DNA from: Fodinibacter sp038258215
GTDB taxonomy: Bacteria > Actinomycetota > Actinomycetes > Actinomycetales > Dermatophilaceae
Length of the DNA: 64,000 bases
Direction of reading: 5' to 3'
Assembly: GCA_038258215.1 (NCBI GenBank)
Contig: JBBSQC010000007.1
Coordinates: 1-64,000 of the forward strand
In this document: positions 52,741-61,023 of the stretch, one piece after another
Layout of the letters: each line of letters begins with the position of its first letter
Position numbering within the stretch: position 1 is the first letter of the stretch
Notes under the pieces: generated by a model
Seen by the model: the letters and a program-made list of their open reading frames with translations, nothing else
The model's database searches: none
Told to the model about the DNA's origin: nothing
Made by a program: the position numbers and the translations under genes

Positions 52741-52908
52741 GCGAACAACTGACCAATAGGTCACTTCTTCACACCAGCGCCCGCGAACAACTGACCAATA
52801 GGTCACTTCTTCACACCAGCGCCCGCAAACAACTGACCAATAGGTCACTTCTTTACCCCGCCCCCCGCGAACAACTGACCTATTGGTCGATTGTTCGCAC
52901 CGGCGGCG
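52741..52908. repeat. Four-unit 42-bp tandem array of hairpins
   Basis: Units start at 52741, 52783, 52825 and 52867, an exact 42-base period. Each opens with GCGAACAACTGACC or one substitution of it. Units 1-3 have the core TGACC-AATA-GGTCA followed by ACTTCTTCAC-like sequence; unit 4 has the core in the other orientation (GACC-TATT-GGTC) and a right arm (TTGTTCGC) that completes a 14-base-arm hairpin with two mismatches. It occupies the gap between two convergent genes. No variable spacers, so not a CRISPR. Confidence 0.85.
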
Positions 52909-53003
52909 TGCGACGGGGTGCGCGCGCGGCTATCCGGGTCCGGGCAGAGCAACGCCCGTCCGGCTTCCCTCACGGACGGGCGTCACTGGCTCGGGGTGCG
53001 GGC

Positions 53004-53297
53004 TCAGGGCTCCATGCCGAGGCGGCGGGCGGAGCGGGCGCGCTGGCGGCTGGCACGCAGCCGGCGGAGTCGCTTGACGAGCATCGGGTCGTGCTCGAGG
53101 GCCGCGGGGTGGTCGATCAGGGCATTGAGCACCTGGTAGTACCGCGTGGAGCTCATCTCGAACAGCTCCTTGATCGCGGTCTCCTTCGAGCCGGCGTACT
53201 TCCACCACTGACGCTCGAAAGCGATGATCTCGCGGTCCCGCTCGGAGAGCCCCGTCTCTGGGGCTGGCGTGCTGACCTGTTCGGAGGCGGCGCTCAC
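53004..53297 (-). CDS. DUF3263 family protein
   Basis: 97 residues from the GTG at 53297; a GTG at 53339 is an alternative. LSERDREIIAFERQWWKYAGSKETAI (about 17-42) followed by FEMSSTRYYQVLNALID (helix-turn-helix-like) and a very basic end (VKRLRRLRASRQRARSARRLG) match the actinobacterial DUF3263 family, thought to bind nucleic acid or act as a small regulator. Role unproven. Confidence 0.85.
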   Translation of the reverse strand: MSAASEQVSTPAPETGLSERDREIIAFERQWWKYAGSKETAIKELFEMSSTRYYQVLNALIDHPAALEHDPMLVKRLRRLRASRQRARSARRLGMEP

Positions 53298-53428
53298 GGT
53301 GTTGTCTCGACCCTTCGTGTGTGGCGTGCTGCGGCCCACACTCTAGCCGCCGAATGACACCCGTGTCATTCGCCCGCCCGGCCCCGTGCGTGTCGGATCG
53401 GCTGCTGCTCCCCCACGTCACTCACGAG

Positions 53429-54130
53429 TCACGCGTGCCCCACGGGCCCCTTCAGGAGGTATGCCGTGAGCTCGCCGACCGTGTCCACGACGACCTCGGG
53501 GCCGGCCGCCACGAGGGCCTCGCGCTCGCCGGCGCCCCAGGTGACGGCGACGGCAGCCATCCCCGCAGCCCGGGCGGCGAGCACGTCGACCACGGCGTCC
53601 CCGACGTAGGCGCAGTCGGCGGGCTGCACCCACAGGGCCGCAGCGGCGTGGAGCAGGGGGTCGGCATCCGGCTTGTGACGGTTGGTGTCCTCCATCGCGG
53701 CGACGACGTCGAGCCGGCCCTCGATCCCCACGGCCTCGAGCGCGATCCGGGCCGTGCTGCGCCGCTTGGACGTCGCCACCGCGGTCGTGACCCCGGCGGC
53801 GGCGAGCGCCGAGAGCAGCTCCGGCACCCCGGCATACCGGCGGATCAGGGCGGAGGTGTTGGCCAGGTTCCACTCGCGATAGACGCGGTCGAGCTCGTGC
53901 CCGTGCGTGGGCGACTCCTCGAGCAGGGCCGGCAGGAGTGGCCGACCGATCCAGGCGCGAGCCCGGGCGTCCTCGACCTCCTCGCCGAGCACGGTGCGGA
54001 AGGCGTGCTGGTAGGAGGCGACGATGAGGGGGATGGTGTCGGCGAGCGTCCCGTCGAGGTCGAAGAACACGGTCTGCCACCGAGGCGAAGCGATGGGTGC
54101 CGCGATGTCGGTGGCGGGTCGGGTCGTCAT
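53429..54130 (-). CDS. HAD-superfamily hydrolase (phosphoglycolate phosphatase-like)
   Basis: 233 residues. Motif I FFDLDGTLADT (about 21-31) with nucleophile and acid Asp, a helical cap (about 35-95), motif II AVATSKR, the motif III Lys in NRHKPDADP, and motif IV YVGDAVVDVLAARAAG. Length and the cap match Gph/beta-phosphoglucomutase-like phosphatases. Substrate unknown. It follows the PadR gene by 22 bases on the same strand. Confidence 0.9.
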   Translation of the reverse strand: MTTRPATDIAAPIASPRWQTVFFDLDGTLADTIPLIVASYQHAFRTVLGEEVEDARARAWIGRPLLPALLEESPTHGHELDRVYREWNLANTSALIRRYAGVPELLSALAAAGVTTAVATSKRRSTARIALEAVGIEGRLDVVAAMEDTNRHKPDADPLLHAAAALWVQPADCAYVGDAVVDVLAARAAGMAAVAVTWGAGEREALVAAGPEVVVDTVGELTAYLLKGPVGHA

Positions 54131-54152
54131 GGCCTCATCCTCCCCCGTGGCC

Positions 54153-54764
54153 TCAGCGCAGCGTCTGGCGGACCGCCCCGAGAGCCGAGTCCAGGACGGT
54201 GCGCAGGGTCTCGACCGTGAGTGACTCGATCCGCGAGGCCGCGTCGGCCCGCCGCAGCTCCGCCCGCAGCTCGTCCCGGAAGCGGCGAAGCAGGGCGTCA
54301 GCCTCGGCGTAGTGGGCGTGGGAGGCGGGCCGGGCACCCTGCACCGGCCCGTGGTGCGGCGCCGCTCCGGCCCGAGCCTCCTGAGCGGCCGCAGCCAGCT
54401 CGGCGCGCAGGCCGCTCATCGAGCCCCGCACGTCGTCGCGGACGCGCACGGCGCGTTCTCGCACCGTGTCGGCGAGGTCCTCCTCCAGCGCCGCGAGATC
54501 GCCGCGTCGGGTCTCCAGCTCGCGTCGGCCGGCGTCGGTCAGGTCGTAGGTCGATCGGCGGTCGCCGTCCGAGCGGGACACCAGACCCTCCTCCTCGAGG
54601 CGGGCGAGCCGCGGGTAGATCGTGCCGGCGCTGGGGCGGTAAGTGCCGCCGAACCGGTCGGAGAGGGCAGTGATCACCTCGTAGCCGTGCATCGGATGCT
54701 GCTCCAGGAGCGCCAGCAGGTAGAGGCGGAGCTCGCCGTGCCGGACGACGGGGGGCATGCTCAC
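54153..54764 (-). CDS. PadR family transcriptional regulator
   Basis: 203 residues from a GTG that overlaps the DUF4097 stop (GTGA); an ATG two codons on is possible. Winged helix 1-85 (HGELRLYLLALLEQHPMHGYEVI, SAGTIYPRLARLEEEGLVSR, the wing RRSTYDLTDAG), followed by a long charged C-terminal helical domain for dimerisation, as in the PadR-s2-like type. Likely autoregulates the DUF4097-padR operon through the dyad at 55618. Confidence 0.9.
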   Translation of the reverse strand: MSMPPVVRHGELRLYLLALLEQHPMHGYEVITALSDRFGGTYRPSAGTIYPRLARLEEEGLVSRSDGDRRSTYDLTDAGRRELETRRGDLAALEEDLADTVRERAVRVRDDVRGSMSGLRAELAAAAQEARAGAAPHHGPVQGARPASHAHYAEADALLRRFRDELRAELRRADAASRIESLTVETLRTVLDSALGAVRQTLR

Positions 54765-55603
54765 GCCGTCCCGGCGGCGGGGTGGCCATGGGGCGCGGGG
54801 ACCCGGGTGCCGCGCAGCACGGTGATGTCCCCGTAGACCGTGCTCACCGTGACCGTGCTGCCCTCGCCCCCGCGGCGCAGGTCGACGGTGTGGCTGGCCG
54901 GCATCCCGGTGCCGTGCTCCTCGCCGTCGACCACGAGTCGGCCGCTCACGGCCTTCGCCACGACGCGGACTCCCTCGTCGGGGGGCAACCTGAGGGTGAC
55001 CTCGCCCGAGACCGTGGTCGCGGTGACCCGGGTGGAGCCGCCGGTGATGTCGAGGGCCAGGGCGCCGGAGACGGAGTTGGCGTGCACCGAGGTGAGGGTG
55101 CCCGAGGCAGCCAGCTCTCCGGAGACCGAGTTCAGCGTGAGGTCACCGTCATGGTCGCGGACGACGATCTCGCCGGAGACCGTGCTCGCCGATGCCCTGC
55201 CCGACGTGCCGTCGACGACGAGGGACCCGGAGACGGTCGACACGGAGGAGCCACCCTGGATGCCGGCGACCAGCCCGTCGGCGCTGACCGTGCCGACCTT
55301 CGCGGTGATGCTGCGAGGCACCGCGATGTGCACGTCGGCCCGGTCCTTGTCGCGGAAGTTCCGGAACTTCTCCAGCCAGCCCTCCCAGCCGCTGAGCGTG
55401 AAGGAGTAGCCGACCCGCAGCTCGCCGCCGTCGAGGGTGACCTCGAGCGGGCGACCGACGACGTCGTGGACCTCCAGGCGGATGCCCGGCCCGTCGTGGG
55501 TGACGACGTCGACCCGACCGCCGACGACCTGCACCCGCAGAGCGCTTGCGTCCTCGATCTCGATGACCTGCGGGCCCGTGATGAACCAGGTCTCGTCCGT
55601 CAT
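54761..55603 (-). CDS. DUF4097 beta-helix-repeat protein
   Basis: 280 residues with AAAGGA before the ATG. After a short N-terminal part, residues about 105-265 consist of repeated TVSGSLVVDG/TVSGEIVVRD/SVSGELAASG-like units, the beta-strand repeats of DUF4097 (putative adhesin fold). No signal peptide or membrane helix, so it is probably cytosolic or membrane-associated. Translationally coupled to PadR; such pairs respond to envelope-active compounds in other actinobacteria and firmicutes. Confidence 0.88.
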   Translation of the reverse strand: MTDETWFITGPQVIEIEDASALRVQVVGGRVDVVTHDGPGIRLEVHDVVGRPLEVTLDGGELRVGYSFTLSGWEGWLEKFRNFRDKDRADVHIAVPRSITAKVGTVSADGLVAGIQGGSSVSTVSGSLVVDGTSGRASASTVSGEIVVRDHDGDLTLNSVSGELAASGTLTSVHANSVSGALALDITGGSTRVTATTVSGEVTLRLPPDEGVRVVAKAVSGRLVVDGEEHGTGMPASHTVDLRRGGEGSTVTVSTVYGDITVLRGTRVPAPHGHPAAGTA

Positions 55604-55617
55604 GGTGATTCCTTTCG

Positions 55618-55650
55618 CGATATGTCGTGTTCGTGATACACGATATATCG
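55618..55650. promoter_or_regulatory. PadR operator-like dyad
   Basis: CGATATGTCGTGT (55618-55630) and ACACGATATATCG (55638-55650) are inverted 13-base arms with one mismatch and a seven-base spacer. It is 15-47 bases upstream of the DUF4097 start and AT-rich, so it very likely overlaps the promoter. ATATATCG-type dyads are typical of PadR-family sites. Confidence 0.75.
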
Positions 55651-55686
55651 CATCTTCGCTCGAAGGCAACCTGCCCCCTCCGCCTC

Positions 55687-55726
55687 GAGTGCGGAAGTGG
55701 TGGCCCTGGCAACCACTTCCGCACTC
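55687..55726. terminator. Hairpin with the GAGTGCGGAAGTGG core (copy B), end of ars operon
   Basis: 19-base arms with one mismatch around a two-base loop; the left arm begins GAGTGCGGAAGTGG, as in the hairpin at 19697. The right arm overlaps the arsC stop codon, so it terminates the ars operon and separates it from the DUF4097 promoter. Confidence 0.75.
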
Positions 55727-56186
55727 ACGCCGACGAGGGGCCGGGCCAGTTGAGGGGGCCGATGCCGAGGGACTCGAGGAGGACGACGACCCGGCCCCGG
55801 ATCTGGTCTCGGATCGGCCGCACGGCCTCGACGCCCTGCCCGGCCGGGTCTTCGAGGTCCCAGTCCTCATAGCGCTTCCCCGGAAAGATCGGGCAGGCGT
55901 CGCCGCAGCCCATCGTGATGACGACGTCCGACTCGCGCACGGCATCCGTCGTGAGCACCGTGGGCCGCTCAGCGGTCATGTCGATGTCGACCTCGAGCAT
56001 GGCGGCGACCGCAGCGGGGTTGACGGACTCGGCCGGGGCGCTGCCCGCCGAGCGCACCTCCACGGCCCCGCCGGACAGGTGCTGCAGCCAGGCCGCGGCC
56101 ATCTGCGAGCGGCCGGCGTTGTGCACGCAGACGAAGAGCACCGAGGGACGGTCAGGCAGGTCAGGGAGGTCAGGCAGGTGTGGCAC
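55725..56186 (-). CDS. arsC: Arsenate reductase, low-molecular-weight phosphatase type
   Basis: 153 residues from a GTG overlapping the ACR3 stop by 17 bases. The P-loop CVHNAGRSQMA (about 20-30; C-x5-R-S) and the general-acid region DVVITMGCGDACPIFPGKRYEDWDLEDP (about 87-114, with CGDAC) match LMW-PTP-fold arsenate reductases. The DLEDPAGQ Asp is the general acid. Actinobacterial forms couple to mycothiol or thioredoxin. The N-terminal LPDLPDLPD is a short repeat and may not all be translated. Confidence 0.92.
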   Translation of the reverse strand: MPHLPDLPDLPDRPSVLFVCVHNAGRSQMAAAWLQHLSGGAVEVRSAGSAPAESVNPAAVAAMLEVDIDMTAERPTVLTTDAVRESDVVITMGCGDACPIFPGKRYEDWDLEDPAGQGVEAVRPIRDQIRGRVVVLLESLGIGPLNWPGPSSA

Positions 56187-57255
56187 GGTCGAACCCCTTC
56201 CGGAGGGCGAGCGAGACGTAGACGAGGGCCACGAGCACCGGCACCTCGATCAGGGGCCCGACTACCCCGGCGAGGGCCTGTCCCGAGGTGACGCCGAAGG
56301 TGGCGATCGCGACCGCGATGGCGAGCTCGAAGTTGTTGCCGGCTGCGGTGAACGCCAGTGTCGTCGTGCGCTCGTAGGCCATGCCGAGGCCGCGCCCGAG
56401 CAGGAACCCACCTCCCCACATCAGCGTGAAGTAGGCCAGCAGGGGCAGCGCGATCCGCGCCACGTCGAGCGGGTTGTTCGTGACCTGGTCGCCCTGGAGT
56501 GCGAAGAGCACGACGATGGTGAACAGGAGGCCGTAAAGTGCCCAAGGGCCGACGCGAGGGAGGAAAGACTGCTCGTATGCCGTTCGCCCCCAACGCTTCT
56601 CCCCCACCTTCCTCGACAGGAAGCCCAGGGCGAGGGGGATGCCGAGGAAGATGAGCACCGACCTCGCGATCGCCCACGCCGACGCGTCGAGCTCGGCCTG
56701 CTCCAAGCCCAGCCATCCGGGGAGGACCGAGAGGTAGAACCAGCCCAGTCCCGCGAAGGCGACGACCTGGAACACCGAGTTGATCGCGACCAGCACGGCC
56801 GCCGCCTCCCGGTCACCGCACGCCAGGTCGTTCCAGATGATGACCATGGCGATGCACCGGGCGAGGCCGACGATGATGAGCCCGGTGCGGTAGGCCGGTA
56901 GGTCGGGGAGCAACAGCCAGGCGAGGGCGAACATGAGCGCCGGCCCGAGCACCCAGTTGAGGGTGAGACTGGCCGCGAGCAGGCGCCGGTCGCCGGTCAC
57001 GACGTCCAGCCGGTCGTAGCGCACCTTCGCGAGCACCGGGTCCATCATGACGAGGAGCCCGAGAGCGATGGGCAGGCTGATCCCGTCGACCTCCACGGCC
57101 GACAGCGCGGACCCGAGCCCGGGCACCGCGCGCCCGAGCAGAAGGCCGGCCGCCATCGCCAGCCCGATCCACACGGGCAGCAGCCGGTCGAGCGTCGACA
57201 GGCGCGCGGCCCCCTGCTGCGCAGCCGCGGCGCTGACGACCGGGCGCGCACTCAC
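56170..57255 (-). CDS. acr3: ACR3-family arsenite exporter
   Basis: 361 residues from a GTG (overlapping the arsI stop, GTGA). Ten hydrophobic helices. MDPVLAKVRYD and the essential cysteine in VGLARCIAMVIIWNDLACGD (about 128-147) are family hallmarks, with FTAAGNNFELAIAVAIATFG near residue 300. It extrudes As(III). Operon order arsI-acr3-arsC on this strand, opposite arsR. Confidence 0.95.
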   Translation of the reverse strand: MSARPVVSAAAAQQGAARLSTLDRLLPVWIGLAMAAGLLLGRAVPGLGSALSAVEVDGISLPIALGLLVMMDPVLAKVRYDRLDVVTGDRRLLAASLTLNWVLGPALMFALAWLLLPDLPAYRTGLIIVGLARCIAMVIIWNDLACGDREAAAVLVAINSVFQVVAFAGLGWFYLSVLPGWLGLEQAELDASAWAIARSVLIFLGIPLALGFLSRKVGEKRWGRTAYEQSFLPRVGPWALYGLLFTIVVLFALQGDQVTNNPLDVARIALPLLAYFTLMWGGGFLLGRGLGMAYERTTTLAFTAAGNNFELAIAVAIATFGVTSGQALAGVVGPLIEVPVLVALVYVSLALRKGFDRATPA

Positions 57256-57773
57256 GGGCAGCAGGCCTGCGCTCCCACGGCCCCCCCGGCGCTCACGGCG
57301 GAGCGGGGAGTGCAGCACCCTCCGTCGCCGAGGATCTCGAGGCTGGCGGTGGCCGGCCGCCCGCCCGCCGGGTTCTCGTCCTTGACCGTGTAGACCTCCC
57401 ACGGAGCTCCGGCGGGATCGTGCACCCAGACCTTGTCCTGCAGCGCGTAACAGCACGTGGTGTCGTTCTCGTCGAAGGACGCCAGACCGGCATCCGAGAA
57501 CCGGCTTCGGGCGGCCGCGACCTCCTCGGTCGACGGCACCTCGACGCCGAGGTGGTTGAGGGCGCCGGCGGTCCCCGTGCCCCGGGTCGCCTCGCTCGTC
57601 TCGATGAGCACGAGCTTGAGCGGTGGCTCGGTGACGGCGAAGTTCGCATACCCCGGGCGCCTCTTGTGGGGCTCGACGCCGAACATCGCCGTGTAGAACG
57701 CGACGCTCGCCTCGAGGTCGCTGACGTTGAGCGCGAGCTGCACTCGGCTGGAAGGGTTCGGCAACGGGTCCAT
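57252..57773 (-). CDS. ArsI/CadI-family heavy-metal resistance metalloenzyme
   Basis: 173 residues from the ATG at 57773 (GGAGGT upstream). Glyoxalase-fold: SRVQLALNVSDLEASVAFYT (about 9-28), LNHLGVEV (about 72), the vicinal DTTCCYAL cysteines (about 103-109), and WEVYTVKDE (about 125). The cysteine pair binds organoarsenic(III) in ArsI C-As lyases; the usual first His before LxLNVSD is Gln here. The C-terminus adds GGCC and ACCP cysteine pairs. Either a C-As lyase or a CadI-type metal-induced protein. Confidence 0.88.
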   Translation of the reverse strand: MDPLPNPSSRVQLALNVSDLEASVAFYTAMFGVEPHKRRPGYANFAVTEPPLKLVLIETSEATRGTGTAGALNHLGVEVPSTEEVAAARSRFSDAGLASFDENDTTCCYALQDKVWVHDPAGAPWEVYTVKDENPAGGRPATASLEILGDGGCCTPRSAVSAGGAVGAQACCP

Positions 57774-57795
57774 GGGACCTCCTGGGGGCAACATC

Positions 57796-57813
57796 CATCG
57801 ACGATCGTCGATG
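57796..57813. promoter_or_regulatory. ArsR operator palindrome
   Basis: CATCGACGATCGTCGATG is a perfect 18-base palindrome in the 107-base gap between the divergent ars operon and arsR. A second ATCGAT-containing AT-rich stretch (about 57831-57863) is closer to arsR. Probably one ArsR site for each direction. Inferred from position and symmetry. Confidence 0.65.
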
Positions 57814-57880
57814 TAGGCTGACGCTGCCACATGTCATCGATACGTGTCAATATAGAGACCCATCGATCTGAAGGAGCGCT

Positions 57881-58234
57881 GTGCCCACCCGAGAGCAGCC
57901 CCGCACCAGCACCCTCACGGGTGACACCGCCTGCTGCGGCATCGGCATCGGCGGCGGCCTGACCCGCGAGGAGGCCGAGCGCAGCGCCGCCCTGCTGAAG
58001 GCCGTGGCCGACCCGGTGCGCCTGCGCCTGCTCAGCGCCATCCGCGCTGCCGACGGTGGCGAGGCGTGCGTGTGCGACCTCACCGACCTGGTGGGGCTCG
58101 CCCAGCCGACCGTCTCCCACCACCTCAAGGTGCTCGCCGACGCCGGGCTGGTCGAGCGGGAGAGGCGCGGCACCTGGGCGTGGTTCCGTCTGGTGCCCTC
58201 GCGCCTGGAGGACGTCACGGCCATCTTCCGCTGA
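57881..58234 (+). CDS. arsR: ArsR family transcriptional repressor
   Basis: 117 residues from a GTG with AAGGAG upstream. Winged helix: LLKAVADPVRLRLLSAI, the EACVCDLTDLVGLAQPTVSHHLKVLADAGLV recognition region (about 60-90), and a wing RRGTWAWF. Cysteine pair C18-C19 near the N-terminus plus the cysteines in EACVCDL fit the As(III) site described for Corynebacterium ArsR, where an N-terminal Cys-Cys and one more Cys bind, unlike the E. coli type. Divergent from arsI-acr3-arsC, which it should repress. Confidence 0.93.
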   Translation: MPTREQPRTSTLTGDTACCGIGIGGGLTREEAERSAALLKAVADPVRLRLLSAIRAADGGEACVCDLTDLVGLAQPTVSHHLKVLADAGLVERERRGTWAWFRLVPSRLEDVTAIFR

Positions 58235-58263
58235 CGGGCGCCGGGCGTATTACGGTGGGGCCG

Positions 58264-58971
58264 ATGTCCGCGTCCACCGAGCCCTCCCCCGCCGCCCGTC
58301 CGCTGCGCGAGCTGGTCCACCCCTCATGGGCGACTGTCCTGGAGCCCGTGGAGCCAACCGTTGCGGCGCTCGGTAACTTCCTGCGCGCCGAGGTGGCCGC
58401 AGGGCGCGGGTACCTCCCGGACGGGCGGCACGTGCTGCGCGCCTTCACCCAGCCGCTGGATGCCGTGCGCGTCCTCGTCGTCGGCCAGGACCCCTACCCG
58501 ACGCCCGGCCACGCCGTCGGGTTGTCGTTCTCCGTGGCGCCGGACGTGCGGCCGGTGCCCCGCAGCCTCGCCAACATCTTCCGCGAGCTGGAGGACGACC
58601 TCGGACTGCCCACCCCCTCGTGCGGCGACCTCACCCCGTGGACGGAGCAGGGCGTGCTCCTGCTGAACCGCGCGCTGACCGTGCGCCCGGGCACCGCCGC
58701 CAGCCACCGGGGTCGGGGCTGGGAGGAGATCACCGAGAAGGCCATCGACGCCCTGGCCGAGCGTGGCGGGCCCCTCGTGGCGATCCTCTGGGGCCGCGAC
58801 GCGCGCTCCCTGGCCGCCACGCTGGCGCCCCACGGCATACCGTGCATCGAGTCCGCGCACCCCAGCCCGCTGTCGGCCCGCGGCGGCTTCTTCGGCTCCA
58901 AGCCGTTCAGCCGCGCCAACGAGCTGCTGGCGGGCCAGGGCGCCGACCCGATCGACTGGAGGCTCCCGTGA
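58264..58971 (+). CDS. ung: Uracil-DNA glycosylase (family 1)
   Basis: 235 residues. Removes uracil from DNA. The water-activating motif VVGQDPYPTPGHAVGLSFSV (about 75-94) has the catalytic Asp. LLLNRALTVRPG supplies the uracil-binding Asn, and HPSPLSARGGFFGSKPFS (about 199-216) is the His-containing Leu loop. All family-1 residues are present. Overlaps the next gene (GTGA). Confidence 0.95.
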   Translation: MSASTEPSPAARPLRELVHPSWATVLEPVEPTVAALGNFLRAEVAAGRGYLPDGRHVLRAFTQPLDAVRVLVVGQDPYPTPGHAVGLSFSVAPDVRPVPRSLANIFRELEDDLGLPTPSCGDLTPWTEQGVLLLNRALTVRPGTAASHRGRGWEEITEKAIDALAERGGPLVAILWGRDARSLAATLAPHGIPCIESAHPSPLSARGGFFGSKPFSRANELLAGQGADPIDWRLP

Positions 58972-59813
58972 CGCCCCCCGCCCCCGCCACCCGGGTCTGG
59001 ACCCGCTACGTCGCGATCGGCGACTCCTTCACCGAGGGAATGTCCGACCACGACCCCGAGGTCGCCAACGCCTACATCGGGTGGGCCGACCGGCTGGCCG
59101 GCCACCTCGACGTCATCGCCGAGGCCGAGCACCTCCCCTTCGGATACGCCAACCTCGCCGTGCGCGGCCGCAAGCTCGACGACGTGGTCGGCCCCCAGCT
59201 CGACGCCGCGATCTCGATGACCCCGAACCTGGTCTCGATGGTCGGTGGCGGCAACGACCTGCTGCGTCCCAGCGTGGACCTCGACGGGCTGGCCGGCCGC
59301 CTCGAGGACGCCGTGGTCCGGCTCCGCCAGTCCGGCGCCGACGTGCTCCTGGCCACCCCCACCGACACCCGGGATGCCGGGCTGTTCAAGGCCCTGCGCG
59401 GCCGGCACGCCGTGCACAGCGCCAACATCTTCAGCATCGCCCAGCGCCACGGCTGCCACGTGCTCAACCTCTGGGGCCTGGCCGCGCTTCGGGACTGGCG
59501 CCTCTGGTCCGAGGACCGCATCCACCTCACCACCGAGGGGCATCGGCGCGTGGCCCTCGCCGCACTGGCCGCGCTCGGGCACCAGACCGACGTCGAGGAC
59601 TGGACCACCCCGCTGCCCCCCGCTGAGCGGGCTCGCCGGTCCGAGGAGCTCCGCGGGCACGCCATCTGGGTGCGCTCGCACGCCGGCCCGTGGATGCAGC
59701 GCCGGCTGCGGGGGCAGTCCTCCGGTGACCGTATCGAGGCCAAGCGCCCCGAGCTCACCCACCTGCGTGATCCTCGGCGCGAGCCGAGCCACCACCCCCT
59801 GCCCGACCGCTGA
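58968..59813 (+). CDS. SGNH/GDSL hydrolase
   Basis: 281 residues from the GTG overlapping ung (GTGA). Block I GDSFTEGMSDHD (about 16-27) with the nucleophile Ser, GGGNDLLRP (block III Asn, about 88-96), and DRIHLTTEGHRRVA (block V Asp and His, about 183-196) complete the catalytic set. No signal peptide, so cytosolic esterase/lipase-type. Coupled to ung only by gene packing. Confidence 0.9.
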   Translation: MTPPAPATRVWTRYVAIGDSFTEGMSDHDPEVANAYIGWADRLAGHLDVIAEAEHLPFGYANLAVRGRKLDDVVGPQLDAAISMTPNLVSMVGGGNDLLRPSVDLDGLAGRLEDAVVRLRQSGADVLLATPTDTRDAGLFKALRGRHAVHSANIFSIAQRHGCHVLNLWGLAALRDWRLWSEDRIHLTTEGHRRVALAALAALGHQTDVEDWTTPLPPAERARRSEELRGHAIWVRSHAGPWMQRRLRGQSSGDRIEAKRPELTHLRDPRREPSHHPLPDR

Positions 59814-59850
59814 CGCCGCGCCGGCGCGCAGCGTCTCGTACCCTCGGGGT

Positions 59851-61023
59851 ATGCCAGCGACGAGGCTCATGCCGACCGAGGAGGGTCAGGACCTCATCGA
59901 CCTGACCCGCGAGATCTGCGACAAGGAGCTCCGGCCCAAGGTCGACGAGGCCGAGCGGGCCGCCGCGACCGACGAGTCCTTCCCGACCGGGGTCTTCCGA
60001 ACCCTCGGTGCGGCCGGCCTGTTGTCCCTCCCCCACCCGGAGGAGTTCGGCGGGTTCGCCCAGCCGTACGAGGTCTACCTCCAGGTCGTCGAGGAGATCG
60101 CCTCGGCGTGGATGAGCGTCGCGGTGGGGGTCTCGGTGCACTCCCTCACGGCCTACCCGGTGTCGACGTTCGGAACCCACGAGCAGCAGGCGGCCCTGTT
60201 GCCCGGGATGCTGTCCGGGGAGCAGCTGGGCGCCTACTGCCTCTCCGAGCCCCTCGCCGGGTCGGACATCGCCGCCATGACCACCCGGGCCAAGGGCGAG
60301 GGCGGCCCCGAGGGGGAGCCGACGGCATACCGGCTCCGCGGTCGCAAGGCGTGGATCAGCCACGCCGGTCACGCCGACTACTACACGACCTTCGCGCGCA
60401 CCTCCGACGACGGCGGGAAGGGGCTGTCCTGCCTCGTCGTGCCTGCCGATGCCGAGGGCATCACCTTCGGCGCACCGGAGAGGAAGATGGGCCTGCACTG
60501 CGACACCGTCCGCGAGGTCATCTACGAGGACGTCGTCGTCGACGCCGACCGGCGCATCGGCGCCGAGGGCCAGGGGATGGCGATCGCCCTGTCGGCGCTG
60601 GATGCCGGGCGCCTCGGGATCGCCGCTGCGGCAACGGGACTGGCCCAGTCGGCTCTCGACCTCGCCGCCTCCTACGCGATGGAGCGGCAGCAGTTCGGCC
60701 GCGCCATCGCCGCGAACCAGGGCCTCGCTTTCCTCATCGCGGACATGGAGGCGGCCGTCACCAGTGCCCGCGCCACCTACCTCCACGCGGCCCGCCTCAA
60801 GGACGCCGGGCGCGCCTTCGCCAAGGAGGCCGCTGTGGCCAAGCTCGTCGCGACCGACGCCGCGATGCGGGTCACGACCGACGCGGTGCAGGTGCTCGGC
60901 GGCGCGGGCTACACCCAGGACTTCCCCGCCGAGCGATACATGCGAGAGGCCAAGGTGACCCAGATCTTCGAGGGCACCAACCAGATCCAGCGCCTGGTGA
61001 TCAGCCGGCAGGTCCTGAGGTGA
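59851..61023 (+). CDS. Acyl-CoA dehydrogenase
   Basis: 390 residues. FAD enzyme, alpha-beta oxidation of an acyl-CoA. YCLSEPLAGSDIAAM (about 130-144) and WISHAGHADYYTTFAR are the FAD/substrate strands; RQQFGRAIAANQGLAF and the catalytic Glu in IFEGTNQIQRLVISR (about 370-384) are intact. Typical length for short/medium-chain enzymes. The stop overlaps the lipoprotein gene start (GTGA). Confidence 0.94.
   Translation: MPATRLMPTEEGQDLIDLTREICDKELRPKVDEAERAAATDESFPTGVFRTLGAAGLLSLPHPEEFGGFAQPYEVYLQVVEEIASAWMSVAVGVSVHSLTAYPVSTFGTHEQQAALLPGMLSGEQLGAYCLSEPLAGSDIAAMTTRAKGEGGPEGEPTAYRLRGRKAWISHAGHADYYTTFARTSDDGGKGLSCLVVPADAEGITFGAPERKMGLHCDTVREVIYEDVVVDADRRIGAEGQGMAIALSALDAGRLGIAAAATGLAQSALDLAASYAMERQQFGRAIAANQGLAFLIADMEAAVTSARATYLHAARLKDAGRAFAKEAAVAKLVATDAAMRVTTDAVQVLGGAGYTQDFPAERYMREAKVTQIFEGTNQIQRLVISRQVLR

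Noticed and set aside
52741..52908. Possible CRISPR array
   Set aside because: The 42-base units are contiguous near-identical repeats with no variable spacers, and no cas genes are present.
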